This document shows, piece by piece, positions 26,651-36,155 of a DNA stretch of 64,000 bases. Every line of letters starts with the position of its first letter. Position 1 is the stretch's first letter. The DNA lies in the NCBI RefSeq assembly GCF_011752565.1, contig NZ_VWXK01000011.1, positions 124,001 through 188,000 of the forward strand. Reading direction: 5' to 3'. This stretch comes from Pantoea sp. Ap-967. Lineage in GTDB: Bacteria > Pseudomonadota > Gammaproteobacteria > Pseudomonadales > Pseudomonadaceae. The notes under the pieces were generated by a model. That model searched no databases. It was given only the letters and a program-made list of their open reading frames with translations, and was not told where the DNA came from. Both the position numbers and the translations under genes were made by a program.

Positions 26651-27073
26651 ATGAGCAAGCAGAAAATCAATGGCGAAGCACTGGTCAAACTGACCATCAG
26701 CGCTCTGGAAGACGTCAAGGCCCAGGACATCCAGGTCATCGACGTGCGTGAAAAGCACAGCCTGACCGACTACATGATCATCGCCACCGGTACCTCCAAC
26801 CGCCAGATCAACGCGATGCTGGAAAAGGTCCGTGAAGCGGTCAAGAAAGAGGGCGCGCAGCCACTGGGCGAAGAAGGCAAGGGCGACAGCGACTGGGTAC
26901 TGCTGGACCTGAACGACGTCATCGTCCACATGATGACCGCCGCTGCCCGCCAGTTCTACGACCTGGAGCGCCTGTGGGCCGGTGCCGAGCAAAGCCGTGC
27001 CGCCGATGCCAAGCACCACAGCCCGGAAAACGCCAGCGACTACTTCACCGACAAGCTCAAAGACCGGGAATAA
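26651..27073 (+). CDS. rsfS: Ribosome silencing factor RsfS
   Basis: This 140-residue protein of the DUF143/Iojap family binds ribosomal protein uL14 and blocks subunit joining when nutrients are scarce. The core is DIQVIDVREKHSLTDYMIIATG and GDSDWVLLDLNDVIVHMM, followed by ARQFYDLERLW. The C-terminal tail after residue 115 is variable. The start at 26651 is chosen because MSKQKI begins the conserved domain at the normal distance. It sits between nadD and rlmH. Confidence 0.95.
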   Translation: MSKQKINGEALVKLTISALEDVKAQDIQVIDVREKHSLTDYMIIATGTSNRQINAMLEKVREAVKKEGAQPLGEEGKGDSDWVLLDLNDVIVHMMTAAARQFYDLERLWAGAEQSRAADAKHHSPENASDYFTDKLKDRE

Positions 27074-27082
27074 GGAAGCGTC

Positions 27083-27550
27083 GTGCGTCTGCGCCTGATC
27101 GCGGTCGGCTCGCGCATGCCCAAGTGGGTCGAGGAAGGCTGGCATGAATATGCCAAGCGCCTGCCCCAGGAGCTGTCGCTTGAGCTGGTGGAAATCCCGC
27201 TGAACACCCGTGGCAAGAATGCCGACGTCGCCCGCCTGATTCGTCAGGAGGGCGAGGCCATGCTGAGCAAGGTGCAGCCAGGGGAACGCATCGTCACCCT
27301 GGAGGTCCATGGCAAGCCCTGGAGTACCGAGCAGCTGGCCACCGAGCTGGACCGCTGGCGGCTGGACTCGCGCACGGTGAACTTGATGGTGGGCGGCCCG
27401 GAAGGGCTGGCGCCGGAGGTCTGCGCGCGCGCCGAGCAACGTTGGTCGCTGTCGCCGCTGACCCTGCCGCACCCGTTGGTAAGGATACTCATCGGCGAGC
27501 AGATCTACCGCGCCTGGACCGTGTTGTCCGGGCATCCGTACCACAAATGA
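27083..27550 (+). CDS. rlmH: 23S rRNA pseudouridine-1915 N3-methyltransferase
   Basis: This 155-residue SPOUT methyltransferase modifies helix 69 of 23S rRNA. It shows [16 protein letters not shown] at the start, the SAM-binding knot around [12 protein letters not shown] and the C-terminal [18 protein letters not shown]. It begins at GTG with GGAAG upstream, ten bases after rsfS, and is typical in length. Confidence 0.97.
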   Translation: MRLRLIAVGSRMPKWVEEGWHEYAKRLPQELSLELVEIPLNTRGKNADVARLIRQEGEAMLSKVQPGERIVTLEVHGKPWSTEQLATELDRWRLDSRTVNLMVGGPEGLAPEVCARAEQRWSLSPLTLPHPLVRILIGEQIYRAWTVLSGHPYHK

Positions 27551-27566
27551 GCCTGTAAGCCGCCCG

Positions 27567-29456
27567 ATGTCGCAGCCGATCCGTCTGAAGGACCACGAGA
27601 AAGACGCCCGCCTGGTGCGTAACCGCGTCGTTGTCGGCGCCGTGGCGGTGATGCTGCTCATCTGCGTGTTGGTCGCGCGGCTGTATTACCTGCAGATCAT
27701 CCAGTACGACTATCACTCCACGCTTTCGGAAAACAACCGGGTGCATGTGCAGCCGATTCCGCCAACCCGTGGCCTGATCTTCGACCGCAACGGGGTGATC
27801 GTCGCCGACAACCGGCCAAGCTTCAGCCTGTCGATGACCCGCGAACGTGCGGGTAACTGGCAGGAAGTGCTGGATACCATCGTCGAAGTGCTGGAGTTGA
27901 CCGCCGACGACCGCGCCCTGTTCGAAAAACGCATGAAGCAGGGCCGCCGGCCGTTCGAGCCGGTGCCGATCCTGTTCGAGCTGAACGAAGAGCAGATCGC
28001 CCGGGTAGCCGTGAACCAGTTCCGCCTGCCGGGGGTGGAGGTGGTCGCCCAGCTGGTGCGCCACTACCCACAGGGCGCGCATTTTGCCCATTCGGTCGGT
28101 TATGTCGGGCGCATCAACGAAAAAGAGCTCAAGACCCTCGACCCGGTCAACTACAGCGGCACCCACCATATCGGCAAAACCGGCATCGAGCGTTTCTACG
28201 AGCCCGAGCTGCATGGCCAGGTGGGGTACGAGGAAGTAGAAACCAACGCCCGTGGCCGCGTGCTGCGGGTGCTCAAGCGCACCGACCCGAAGCCGGGCAA
28301 GGACATCATCCTGAGCCTGGACATCAAGCTGCAGGAGGCCGCCGAGGCCGCCCTGGGCGGGCGCCGTGGCGCGGTGGTGGCGCTCGACCCGCGCACCGGC
28401 GAAGTGCTGGCGATGGTCAGCCAGCCAAGCTTCGACCCCAACCTGTTCGTGACCGGCATCAGCTTCAAGGCCTATGCCGAGCTGCGCGACTCGATCGACC
28501 GGCCACTGTTCAACCGCGTCCTGCGCGGCCTGTACCCGCCGGGCTCGACCATCAAGCCAGCAGTGGCCATCGCCGGCCTGGACAGCGGCGTGGTCAACGC
28601 CAGCAGCCGGGTGTTCGACCCGGGCTATTACCAGTTGCCCAATTACGACCACAAGTACCGTAACTGGAACCGTACCGGTGACGGGTGGGTCGACCTGGAC
28701 ACCGCGATCATGCGTTCCAACGACACCTACTTCTACGACCTGGCCCACAAGATGGGCATCGACCGGCTGTCCAGCTACATGAACCGGTTCGGCATCGGCC
28801 AGAAGGTGGCCCTGGACATGTTCGAGGAATCGCCCGGGCTGATGCCGTCGCGCGAATGGAAACGCGCCACCCGGCGCCAGGCCTGGTTCCCGGGGGAAAC
28901 CCTGATCCTCGGCATCGGCCAGGGCTACATGCAGGCCACGCCACTGCAGCTGGCCCAGGCCACCGCGCTGATCGCCAACAAGGGCGTGTGGAACCGCCCG
29001 CACCTGGCCAAGTCCATCGAAGGCCAGCCACCGGTGGACCCCAACCCCATGGAAAACATCGTCCTGCGTGACAAGTCCGACTGGGCCAAGGTCACCCATG
29101 GCATGGAACAGGTGATGCACAACGCCCGCGGCACCGCCCGCAAGGCCGCCGCCGGCGCCCAGTACCGCATTGCCGGCAAGAGCGGCACCGCCCAGGTGGT
29201 GGCGATCAAGCAAGGCGAGAAATACGACCGCAACAAACTTCAGGAGCGCCACCGCGACCACGCGCTGTTCGTTGCCTTCGCCCCGGCCGACGATCCGAAG
29301 ATCGTGGTTTCGGTGATGGTCGAGAACGGTGAGTCCGGCTCGGGCGTTGCCGCCCCCGTGGTGCGGCAGATCATGGACGCCTGGCTGCTCGACGAGAACG
29401 GCCGGCTCAAGCCTGAATTCGCTCCTGCCACCGTCGCCCAGGAAACGGCTCCGTGA
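27567..29456 (+). CDS. mrdA: Penicillin-binding protein 2 (peptidoglycan transpeptidase)
   Basis: This 629-residue class B PBP is anchored by one membrane segment (about residues 21-45) and acts in the periplasm as the transpeptidase of the elongasome. The dimerisation region contains PTRGLIFDRNGVIVADN. The transpeptidase motifs are S327-T-I-K330, SND in MRSNDTYFYD and K538-SGT. It overlaps rodA by four bases (GTGA), its glycosyltransferase partner. Confidence 0.97.
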   Translation: MSQPIRLKDHEKDARLVRNRVVVGAVAVMLLICVLVARLYYLQIIQYDYHSTLSENNRVHVQPIPPTRGLIFDRNGVIVADNRPSFSLSMTRERAGNWQEVLDTIVEVLELTADDRALFEKRMKQGRRPFEPVPILFELNEEQIARVAVNQFRLPGVEVVAQLVRHYPQGAHFAHSVGYVGRINEKELKTLDPVNYSGTHHIGKTGIERFYEPELHGQVGYEEVETNARGRVLRVLKRTDPKPGKDIILSLDIKLQEAAEAALGGRRGAVVALDPRTGEVLAMVSQPSFDPNLFVTGISFKAYAELRDSIDRPLFNRVLRGLYPPGSTIKPAVAIAGLDSGVVNASSRVFDPGYYQLPNYDHKYRNWNRTGDGWVDLDTAIMRSNDTYFYDLAHKMGIDRLSSYMNRFGIGQKVALDMFEESPGLMPSREWKRATRRQAWFPGETLILGIGQGYMQATPLQLAQATALIANKGVWNRPHLAKSIEGQPPVDPNPMENIVLRDKSDWAKVTHGMEQVMHNARGTARKAAAGAQYRIAGKSGTAQVVAIKQGEKYDRNKLQERHRDHALFVAFAPADDPKIVVSVMVENGESGSGVAAPVVRQIMDAWLLDENGRLKPEFAPATVAQETAP

Positions 29457-30598
29457 AAAACAATTTCGATCGCATGCTCTCCAGCGAGGACGTGATGCGG
29501 CGGCGCGCCAGCTTTCTGCAGCGCATCCACATCGACGGCCCCTTGCTGGTCATCCTGCTGACCCTTGCGGCCGGCAGCCTGTTCGTACTTTATTCGGCCA
29601 GCGGCAAGAACTGGGACCTGCTGCTCAAGCAGGCCACCTCGTTCGGCATCGGCCTGGTGTCGATGTTCGTCATCGCCCAGCTGGAGCCGCGCTTCATGGC
29701 GCGCTGGGTGCCCCTGGCGTACCTGGTGGGGGTGTTCCTGTTGGTGGTGGTGGACGTCATGGGCCACAACGCCATGGGCGCCACACGCTGGATCAACATC
29801 CCCGGGGTGATTCGCTTCCAGCCCTCGGAATTTCTCAAGATCATCATGCCGGCGACCATCGCCTGGTACCTGTCCAAGCGCACCTTGCCGCCACACCTGA
29901 AACATGTGGCAATCAGCCTGGTGTTGATCGGCGTGCCGTTCATTCTTATCGTGCGCCAGCCGGACCTGGGTACGGCCTTGCTGATTCTGGCCTCCGGTGC
30001 GTTCGTGCTGTTCATGGGCGGGCTGCGCTGGCGCTGGATCCTCAGCGTGCTGGCGGCCACTGTGCCGGTGGCGGTGGCGATGTGGTTCTTCGTGATGCAT
30101 GACTACCAGAAGCAGCGGGTACTGACCTTCCTCGACCCGGAAAGCGACCCGTTGGGCACCGGTTGGAACATCATCCAGTCCAAGGCGGCCATCGGCTCCG
30201 GCGGGGTGTTCGGCAAGGGCTGGCTGCTCGGCACCCAGTCGCACCTGGACTTTCTGCCCGAAAGCCACACCGACTTCATCATCGCCGTGCTCGGCGAGGA
30301 GTTCGGCCTGGTTGGTATCTGCCTGCTGTTGATCGTCTACCTGCTGCTGATCGGCCGCGGGCTGATGATTACCGCGCAGGCGCAAACCCTGTTCGGCAAG
30401 CTGCTCGCGGGCAGCCTGACCATGACTTTCTTTGTGTACGTGTTCGTCAATATCGGTATGGTCAGCGGCCTTCTGCCCGTGGTGGGCGTGCCGCTGCCCT
30501 TCATCAGCTATGGCGGAACATCGTTGGTGACGCTGTTGTCAGCGTTTGGCGTTCTGATGTCGATCCATACGCACCGCAAGTGGATTGCACAGGTTTGA
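29453..30598 (+). CDS. rodA: Rod-shape peptidoglycan glycosyltransferase RodA
   Basis: This 381-residue SEDS-family membrane enzyme polymerises lipid II in the rod complex together with MrdA. It has about ten membrane segments and conserved stretches ATRWINIPGVIRFQPSEFLK, LPESHTDFIIAVLGEEFG and PLPFISYGGTSLV. It begins at GTG overlapping the mrdA stop codon, so the two proteins are made in coupled amounts. Confidence 0.97.
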   Translation: MKNNFDRMLSSEDVMRRRASFLQRIHIDGPLLVILLTLAAGSLFVLYSASGKNWDLLLKQATSFGIGLVSMFVIAQLEPRFMARWVPLAYLVGVFLLVVVDVMGHNAMGATRWINIPGVIRFQPSEFLKIIMPATIAWYLSKRTLPPHLKHVAISLVLIGVPFILIVRQPDLGTALLILASGAFVLFMGGLRWRWILSVLAATVPVAVAMWFFVMHDYQKQRVLTFLDPESDPLGTGWNIIQSKAAIGSGGVFGKGWLLGTQSHLDFLPESHTDFIIAVLGEEFGLVGICLLLIVYLLLIGRGLMITAQAQTLFGKLLAGSLTMTFFVYVFVNIGMVSGLLPVVGVPLPFISYGGTSLVTLLSAFGVLMSIHTHRKWIAQV

Positions 30599-30615
30599 AA
30601 AAGGTGAAGAATTTC

Positions 30616-31626
30616 ATGCAAGCAGTGCGTAACTGGGCTGCCCGTTGTGCGCCGTGGGTCGGCGCGGTGGGCCTGTTCGGCGCTGTACAACTGGCCCATG
30701 CCGGCGATTACGACGGTTCGCCACAGGTGGCCGAGTTCATCGGCCAGATGAGCCGCGACTATGGCTTTGCCAGCGAGCAGCTGCAGGGCGTGTTCCACGA
30801 GGTGCAGCGCAAGCAGTCGATCCTCGATGCCATTTCGCGCCCGGCCGAACGGGTCAAGCCGTGGAAGGAATACCGGCCGATGTTCATCACCGACGCGCGC
30901 ATCGCCCGGGGTGTGGATTTCTGGCGCCAGCATGAAGCCGTGCTGGCCCGGGCTGAGCAGGAATATGGCGTGCCGGCCCAGTACATCGTGGCGATCATCG
31001 GCGTGGAGACGTTTTTTGGCCGCAACACCGGCAATTACCGGGTAATGGATGCCTTGTCGACCCTGGCGTTCGACTACCCGCCGCGTGCCGAATTCTTCCG
31101 CAAGGAACTGCGCGAGTACCTGCTGCTGGCCCGTGAGGAACAGCTCGACCCGCTCACCCTGAAAGGCTCCTACGCCGGTGCCATGGGCCTGCCGCAGTTC
31201 ATGCCAAGCAGTTTCCGCAACTATGCGGTGGACTTCGACGCTGACGGCCATATCAACATCTGGAACAACCCCGACGATGCCATCGGCAGCGTGGCCAGCT
31301 ACTTCAAGCGCCATGGCTGGGTGGCCGGCGAGGGCGTGGTCAGCCGCGCCCAGGTCAGTGGCCCGCGGGCCGACGAGGGCCTGACCAGCGGCATTGAGCC
31401 GGTGAAAACGGTCGGGGAGTTGCGGGCGCTGGGCTGGTCGAGCCATGATGCGTTGCGCGATGATCTGCCGGTGACTGCCTTCCGCCTGGAAGGTGACAAC
31501 GGCCCCGAGTACTGGATGGGCCTGAAGAACTTCTACGCGATCACTCGCTACAACCGCAGCGTGATGTATGCCATGGCGGTGCATCAGCTTGCCGAACAGC
31601 TGGTCCAAGTACGGGGCATCAAGTAA
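30616..31626 (+). CDS. mltB: Membrane-bound lytic murein transglycosylase B
   Basis: This 336-residue GH103 enzyme cleaves peptidoglycan glycan strands to 1,6-anhydro products. An N-terminal signal segment ends at LAHA-GDYDG; there is no lipobox, so it may be soluble or membrane-tethered by its leader. The catalytic glutamate is E131 in GVETFFGRNTG, and the SYAGAMGLPQFMPSSFRNYAVD motif is conserved. ATG 30616 has AAGGTG nine bases upstream. It overlaps rlpA by one base (TAATG). Confidence 0.94.
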   Translation: MQAVRNWAARCAPWVGAVGLFGAVQLAHAGDYDGSPQVAEFIGQMSRDYGFASEQLQGVFHEVQRKQSILDAISRPAERVKPWKEYRPMFITDARIARGVDFWRQHEAVLARAEQEYGVPAQYIVAIIGVETFFGRNTGNYRVMDALSTLAFDYPPRAEFFRKELREYLLLAREEQLDPLTLKGSYAGAMGLPQFMPSSFRNYAVDFDADGHINIWNNPDDAIGSVASYFKRHGWVAGEGVVSRAQVSGPRADEGLTSGIEPVKTVGELRALGWSSHDALRDDLPVTAFRLEGDNGPEYWMGLKNFYAITRYNRSVMYAMAVHQLAEQLVQVRGIK

Positions 31627-32627
31627 TGCGCGCAATGTTCTCTGCCAACACCTTGAAGCTGCTGACCTGCATGACCGTGGGCATGCTGCTGGTCAGCTGT
31701 TCCTCCAGCCGCCCGACCTCCCAGGGTGGCGGCAACGCCGTGCGCTCCCAGCCGGGCCTGGATATCAACCGGGCGCACAAGGACGGCGCGCCGTGGTGGG
31801 ACGTGGACGTCAACAAGATCCCCGACGCCACGCCGACCGTGCACACCGGGGCCTACAAGGCCAACCCGTACACCGTGCTGGGCAAGACCTACTACCCAAT
31901 GCAGGACGCGCGCAACTACCGCGCCGAGGGCACCGCGTCGTGGTACGGCACCAAGTTCCACGGGCAGAACACCGCCAACGGCGAGCTCTATGACCTGTAC
32001 GGCATGAGCGCGGCGCACAAGACCCTGCCGCTGCCGGCTTACGTTCGGGTGACCAACCTGGCCAACGGGCGCAGCGTGATCCTGCGGGTCAATGACCGTG
32101 GCCCGTTCTATTCCGACCGCATCATCGACCTGTCCTACGCGGCGGCGAAGAAACTGGGCTACGCCGAGATCGGCACCGCCCATGTGCGCGTGGAAGGCAT
32201 CGACCCGCAACAATGGTGGGCGCAGAAGGGCCAGCAGCCGCCGCTGATGCTCAAGGAGCCACAGGTCGCCCAGACCCAGGCGATCCCGGCCAGCACCGGG
32301 CGCGTCGAGCAGTGGACGCCACCGCCGCAGCAGCACGCAGCCCCGGTGGTGCCGGTGCAGGTGGCCGGCGGCAGCGTACCGGCTGGCGGTGCCGGCAATG
32401 TCCTGCAGGTGGGCGCCTTCGCCAACCCCGATGCCGCCGAACTGCTGCGCTCCAAGCTCAGCACCATGGTCAGCGCGCCGGTGTTCATCAGCTCGATCGT
32501 GCGCAACCAGCAGACCCTGCACCGCGTGCGCCTGGGGCCGTTCAACAGCCAGGGTGAAATCCAGCAGGCACAGAACAGCATTCGCCTGGCGAACCTTGGG
32601 CAGGCCAAGCTGGTCACAGCTGACTGA
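31626..32627 (+). CDS. rlpA: Septal/endolytic lytic transglycosylase RlpA (rare lipoprotein A)
   Basis: This 333-residue outer-membrane lipoprotein has the lipobox LLVSCS, a double-psi beta-barrel domain with GTASWYGTKFHGQNTANGE and ILRVNDRGPFYSDR (residues about 100-195), a Q/P-rich linker and a C-terminal SPOR domain (about 255-330) that targets denuded glycan at the septum. In P. aeruginosa RlpA cuts glycan strands lacking stem peptides, which are the product of amidases, and is needed for daughter-cell separation. It continues the mrdA-rodA-mltB operon. Confidence 0.95.
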   Translation: MRAMFSANTLKLLTCMTVGMLLVSCSSSRPTSQGGGNAVRSQPGLDINRAHKDGAPWWDVDVNKIPDATPTVHTGAYKANPYTVLGKTYYPMQDARNYRAEGTASWYGTKFHGQNTANGELYDLYGMSAAHKTLPLPAYVRVTNLANGRSVILRVNDRGPFYSDRIIDLSYAAAKKLGYAEIGTAHVRVEGIDPQQWWAQKGQQPPLMLKEPQVAQTQAIPASTGRVEQWTPPPQQHAAPVVPVQVAGGSVPAGGAGNVLQVGAFANPDAAELLRSKLSTMVSAPVFISSIVRNQQTLHRVRLGPFNSQGEIQQAQNSIRLANLGQAKLVTAD

Positions 32628-32634
32628 CCGCGTC

Positions 32635-32708
32635 GCGTTCTTCGCGGGCAAGCCCGCTCCCACAGCGTTTCGCGTTTCCTGTGGGAGCGGGCTTGCCCGC
32701 GAAGAAGG
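32635..32708. repeat. REP pair, core type GCGGGC-AAGCCCGC
   Basis: Two inverted copies with GCTCCCACAG shoulders (C for T in the usual GCTCCTAC) lie after rlpA and may mark the end of that transcript. The rest of the 269-base gap before dacA shows no gene. Confidence 0.88.
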
Positions 32709-32896
32709 CGACACCAAACTGTCGGTTTTGTCATGAATTGTCGAACGCGGGCATGTACACTGTTCGCTTTTGCCCGTAGCGACATCAGGTCGCACTTTGC
32801 GGGCCAGGCCTGCGGCCACTAAAACTAGACTGACTGGCGCTGGGCACACGATGTGGCCCAGGGAACATCAGACCATTAGCGATTTTCGAGAGACGG

Positions 32897-34057
32897 ATGA
32901 ACATCACCAACCTTGCCAAACGACTTTGCCTGCCCGTACTGCTGATGCTCACGCCCGCTGCCTTCGCGGCGGAGCAGATGATGCCTGCACCTCCGCAGCT
33001 GGCTGCCAAGTCCTACGTACTCATGGACGCGTCCAGCGGCAACGTGCTGGTCGAGAACAACGGTGACGAGCGCCTGCCACCGGCCAGCCTGACCAAGCTG
33101 ATGACCGCCTACATCGCCACCGTCGACATCCGTCGTGGCCAGATCGGCGAGAACGACCCGGTCACCGTCAGCGAGAACGCCTGGCGCACCGGCGGTTCGC
33201 GCATGTTCATCAAGGTTGGTAGCCAGGTTACCGTCAGCGACCTGCTGCACGGCATCATCATCCAGTCGGGCAACGACGCCTCGGTCGCCCTGTCCGAGCA
33301 CATCGCCGGCAGCGAAGACGCCTTCGCCGACATGATGAACAAGACCGCTGCCGAACTGGGCATGTCCAACAGCCACTTCATGAACCCGACCGGCCTGCCG
33401 AACCCGGAGCACTACTCCTCGGCCCACGACATGGCCCTGCTGGCCCGCGCGATCATCAACATCGACCCGGCCCACTACGCCATCTACTCGCAGAAAGAGT
33501 TCTTCTGGAACAACATCAAGCAGCCTAACCGTAACTTGCTGCTGTGGCGTGACAAGACCGTCGACGGTCTGAAAACCGGCCACACCGAAGAAGCCGGCTA
33601 CTGCATGGTGGCATCGGCCGTGCGTGACGGTCAGCGCCTGATCGCCGTGGTGTTCGGCACCAACAGCGAGCAAGCCCGCGCCGCCGAAACCCAGAAGCTG
33701 CTGACCTACGGTTTCCGCTTCTTCGAAACCCAGACCTTCTACCAGAAGGGCACCGAGCTGACCCAGGCGCCGGTATGGAAGGGCGCCACTGGCCAAGTCA
33801 AGGCTGGCCTGGCCGACGACCTGACCATGACTATGCCTAAAGGCCAATTGAAGCGCCTGCAGGCTTCGATGACCATGAACCCGCAGCTCACCGCACCAAT
33901 CGCCAAAGGTGACGTGATCGGCAAAGTGGAAGTCAAACTGGACGAGCAAGTGGTTCACAGCGCCGACCTGATCGCCCTCGACGGCGTTGAGGAAGGTGGT
34001 TTCTTCCGCCGTATGTGGGATAGCATCCGTCTGTTCTTCTACGGGTTGTTCAACTGA
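32897..34057 (+). CDS. dacA: D-alanyl-D-alanine carboxypeptidase (PBP5-type)
   Basis: This 386-residue periplasmic enzyme trims the terminal D-alanine from stem peptides. The signal peptide ends at AAFA-AEQ. Active-site motifs are S64-L-T-K67, S124-G-N126 and K226-T-G. A C-terminal beta-rich domain and an amphipathic tail (RRMWDSIRLFFYGLFN) should attach it to the outer face of the inner membrane. It is monocistronic or the last gene before a terminator. Confidence 0.96.
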   Translation: MNITNLAKRLCLPVLLMLTPAAFAAEQMMPAPPQLAAKSYVLMDASSGNVLVENNGDERLPPASLTKLMTAYIATVDIRRGQIGENDPVTVSENAWRTGGSRMFIKVGSQVTVSDLLHGIIIQSGNDASVALSEHIAGSEDAFADMMNKTAAELGMSNSHFMNPTGLPNPEHYSSAHDMALLARAIINIDPAHYAIYSQKEFFWNNIKQPNRNLLLWRDKTVDGLKTGHTEEAGYCMVASAVRDGQRLIAVVFGTNSEQARAAETQKLLTYGFRFFETQTFYQKGTELTQAPVWKGATGQVKAGLADDLTMTMPKGQLKRLQASMTMNPQLTAPIAKGDVIGKVEVKLDEQVVHSADLIALDGVEEGGFFRRMWDSIRLFFYGLFN

Positions 34058-34070
34058 TACGTGACCTGCA

Positions 34071-34100
34071 CGCCCCCGTAACTCCTGCGGGGGCGCTGTT
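34071..34100 (+). terminator. Rho-independent terminator after dacA
   Basis: An 8-bp perfect stem CGCCCCCG / CGGGGGCG with a nine-base loop is followed by a T-rich tail (CTGTTGTTG). It separates dacA from ybeD. Confidence 0.75.
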
Positions 34101-34130
34101 GTTGCCACGCCTTACGAGGGCGTTTGCGCC

Positions 34131-34406
34131 ATGAGCGAACCTGACGTCAAGTCGCACAAAATCGAATTCCCCTGCGCCGATTACCCGATCAAGGTCATCG
34201 GCGATACCGTTGTCGGCTTCAAGGACACGGTCATCGAAATCCTCAGCAAGCACGCCAAGGTCGACCTTTCCACCCTGGCCGAGCGCCAGAGCAAGGAAGG
34301 CAAGTACACCACCGTGCAACTGCACATCGTGGCCGAAAGCGAAAACCAGCTGCACGACATCAACAGTGCCCTGCGTGCCACCGGCATCGTGAAAATGGTG
34401 CTGTGA
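34131..34406 (+). CDS. ybeD: YbeD/DUF493 family protein
   Basis: This 91-residue protein has the DUF493 fold ([20 protein letters not shown], ending [15 protein letters not shown]), which resembles ACT-like regulatory domains. It is almost always encoded next to lipB and may modulate lipoate metabolism; the mechanism is unknown. It overlaps lipB by TGATG. Confidence 0.93.
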   Translation: MSEPDVKSHKIEFPCADYPIKVIGDTVVGFKDTVIEILSKHAKVDLSTLAERQSKEGKYTTVQLHIVAESENQLHDINSALRATGIVKMVL

Positions 34407-35053
34407 TGTCCCTTTGCCTCGGTGTTCGCGAGCTTGGCCTGCAGCCCTATGAACCGGTGCTGGAGGCCATGCGTCGCTTCACCGAGCAGCGTAGCCCGGA
34501 CAGCCAGGATGAAATCTGGCTGGTCGAGCACCCCGCGGTCTTCACCCAGGGCCAGGCCGGCAAGGCCGAGCACCTGCTGGTGCCGGGCGACATCCCGGTG
34601 GTGCAGACCGACCGCGGCGGCCAGGTGACCTACCATGGCCCCGGGCAGTTGGTGGCCTACCTGCTGCTGGACGTACGCCGCCTGGGCTTTGGCGTGCGCG
34701 AACTGGTCAGCCGCATCGAGCGCACGCTGATCGACCTGCTCGCCAGCTACGGCGTGGTTGCCGTGGCCAAGCCCGATGCGCCGGGTGTCTATGTCGACGG
34801 AGCGAAAATCGCCTCCCTCGGCCTGCGAATCCGCAACGGCCGTTCTTTCCACGGCCTTGCTCTGAACGTGGACATGGACCTTGCGCCATTCCGCCGAATC
34901 AACCCCTGTGGGTATGCGGGGCTGGCCATGACCCAGCTGCGCGACCTGGCAGGCCCGATCGAACTCGACGAGGTCAGGACAAGGCTGCGCGGACAGCTGG
35001 TCAAGCACCTCGACTATGCTGAGCAGACGACCCTCATGGGCGGAATCGACTGA
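34406..35053 (+). CDS. lipB: Octanoyl-[acyl-carrier-protein]:protein octanoyltransferase
   Basis: This 215-residue enzyme transfers octanoyl groups from ACP to lipoyl domains. Family motifs are [19 protein letters not shown], the lysine region [18 protein letters not shown] and the catalytic cysteine in [13 protein letters not shown]. The start at 34406 sits in the TGATG overlap with ybeD. It is followed two bases later by lipA, which inserts sulfur in the next step. Confidence 0.97.
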   Translation: MSLCLGVRELGLQPYEPVLEAMRRFTEQRSPDSQDEIWLVEHPAVFTQGQAGKAEHLLVPGDIPVVQTDRGGQVTYHGPGQLVAYLLLDVRRLGFGVRELVSRIERTLIDLLASYGVVAVAKPDAPGVYVDGAKIASLGLRIRNGRSFHGLALNVDMDLAPFRRINPCGYAGLAMTQLRDLAGPIELDEVRTRLRGQLVKHLDYAEQTTLMGGID

Positions 35054-35055
35054 AT

Positions 35056-36072
35056 ATGACAACTGTGCAAGAAGCCGTGCCGAACCTGATACCCACCCAG
35101 GATATCACACCGCGCCCCGCGCCGAAGAAGGTGGAAGCTGGGGTAAAACTGCGTGGCGCCGAAAAGGTCGCGCGCATTCCGGTGAAGATCATCCCCACCG
35201 AAGAACTGCCGAAAAAGCCCGACTGGATCCGCGTACGCATTCCGGTTTCCCCGGAAGTCGACCGTATCAAGCAACTGCTGCGCAAGCACAAGCTGCACAG
35301 CGTGTGTGAGGAAGCGTCCTGCCCGAACCTGGGTGAGTGCTTCTCCGGTGGTACCGCCACCTTCATGATCATGGGCGACATCTGTACCCGTCGCTGCCCG
35401 TTCTGCGACGTCGGCCACGGCCGGCCGAAGCCGCTGGACCTGGACGAGCCGAAGAACCTGGCCGTGGCCATCGCCGACCTGCGCCTGAAGTATGTGGTGA
35501 TCACCTCGGTTGACCGCGACGACCTGCGCGACGGTGGTGCCCAGCACTTTGCCGACTGCATCCGCGAAATCCGCGCGCTGTCGCCAGGCGTGCAGCTGGA
35601 AACCCTGGTGCCGGACTACCGCGGCCGTATGGACGTGGCGCTGGAAATCACCGCGCAAGAGCCGCCAGATGTGTTCAACCACAACCTGGAAACCGTACCG
35701 CGCCTGTACAAGGCTGCGCGTCCGGGGTCGGACTACGACTGGTCGCTGGACCTGCTGCAGAAGTTCAAGCAAATGGTACCGCATGTGCCGACCAAGTCCG
35801 GCCTGATGCTGGGCTTGGGCGAAACCGACGAGGAAGTGATCGAGGTGATGCACCGCATGCGCGAGCACGACATCGACATGCTGACCCTCGGCCAGTACCT
35901 GCAGCCGTCGCGTAGCCACCTGCCAGTGCAGCGTTTCGTCCACCCGGACACCTTCGCCTGGTTCGCCGAGGAAGGTTACAAGATGGGCTTCAAGAACGTG
36001 GCCTCCGGCCCGCTGGTGCGTTCGTCGTACCACGCCGACCAGCAAGCCCACGAAGCCAAGATCAAGCTCTGA
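35056..36072 (+). CDS. lipA: Lipoyl synthase (radical SAM)
   Basis: This 338-residue radical-SAM enzyme inserts two sulfurs into protein-bound octanoyl groups. Both iron-sulfur clusters are visible: the auxiliary cluster motif [12 protein letters not shown] and the radical-SAM motif CTRRCPFC. The C-terminal SSYHADQQ motif supplies the serine ligand of the auxiliary cluster. A terminator lies just downstream. Confidence 0.98.
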   Translation: MTTVQEAVPNLIPTQDITPRPAPKKVEAGVKLRGAEKVARIPVKIIPTEELPKKPDWIRVRIPVSPEVDRIKQLLRKHKLHSVCEEASCPNLGECFSGGTATFMIMGDICTRRCPFCDVGHGRPKPLDLDEPKNLAVAIADLRLKYVVITSVDRDDLRDGGAQHFADCIREIRALSPGVQLETLVPDYRGRMDVALEITAQEPPDVFNHNLETVPRLYKAARPGSDYDWSLDLLQKFKQMVPHVPTKSGLMLGLGETDEEVIEVMHRMREHDIDMLTLGQYLQPSRSHLPVQRFVHPDTFAWFAEEGYKMGFKNVASGPLVRSSYHADQQAHEAKIKL

Positions 36073-36090
36073 TCCTGGCGTGAGCCGAAC

Positions 36091-36133
36091 ATGCCGATGC
36101 GCGCTGTAAGGCGGCATCGGCATTTTTGTTTTT
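36091..36133 (+). terminator. Rho-independent terminator of the lip operon
   Basis: A 10-bp perfect stem ATGCCGATGC / GCATCGGCAT is followed by TTTTTGTTTTT. It lies 18 bases after lipA and before ldcA. Confidence 0.92.
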
Positions 36134-36155
36134 GCCGTTTCACCAAGGAGCCACG

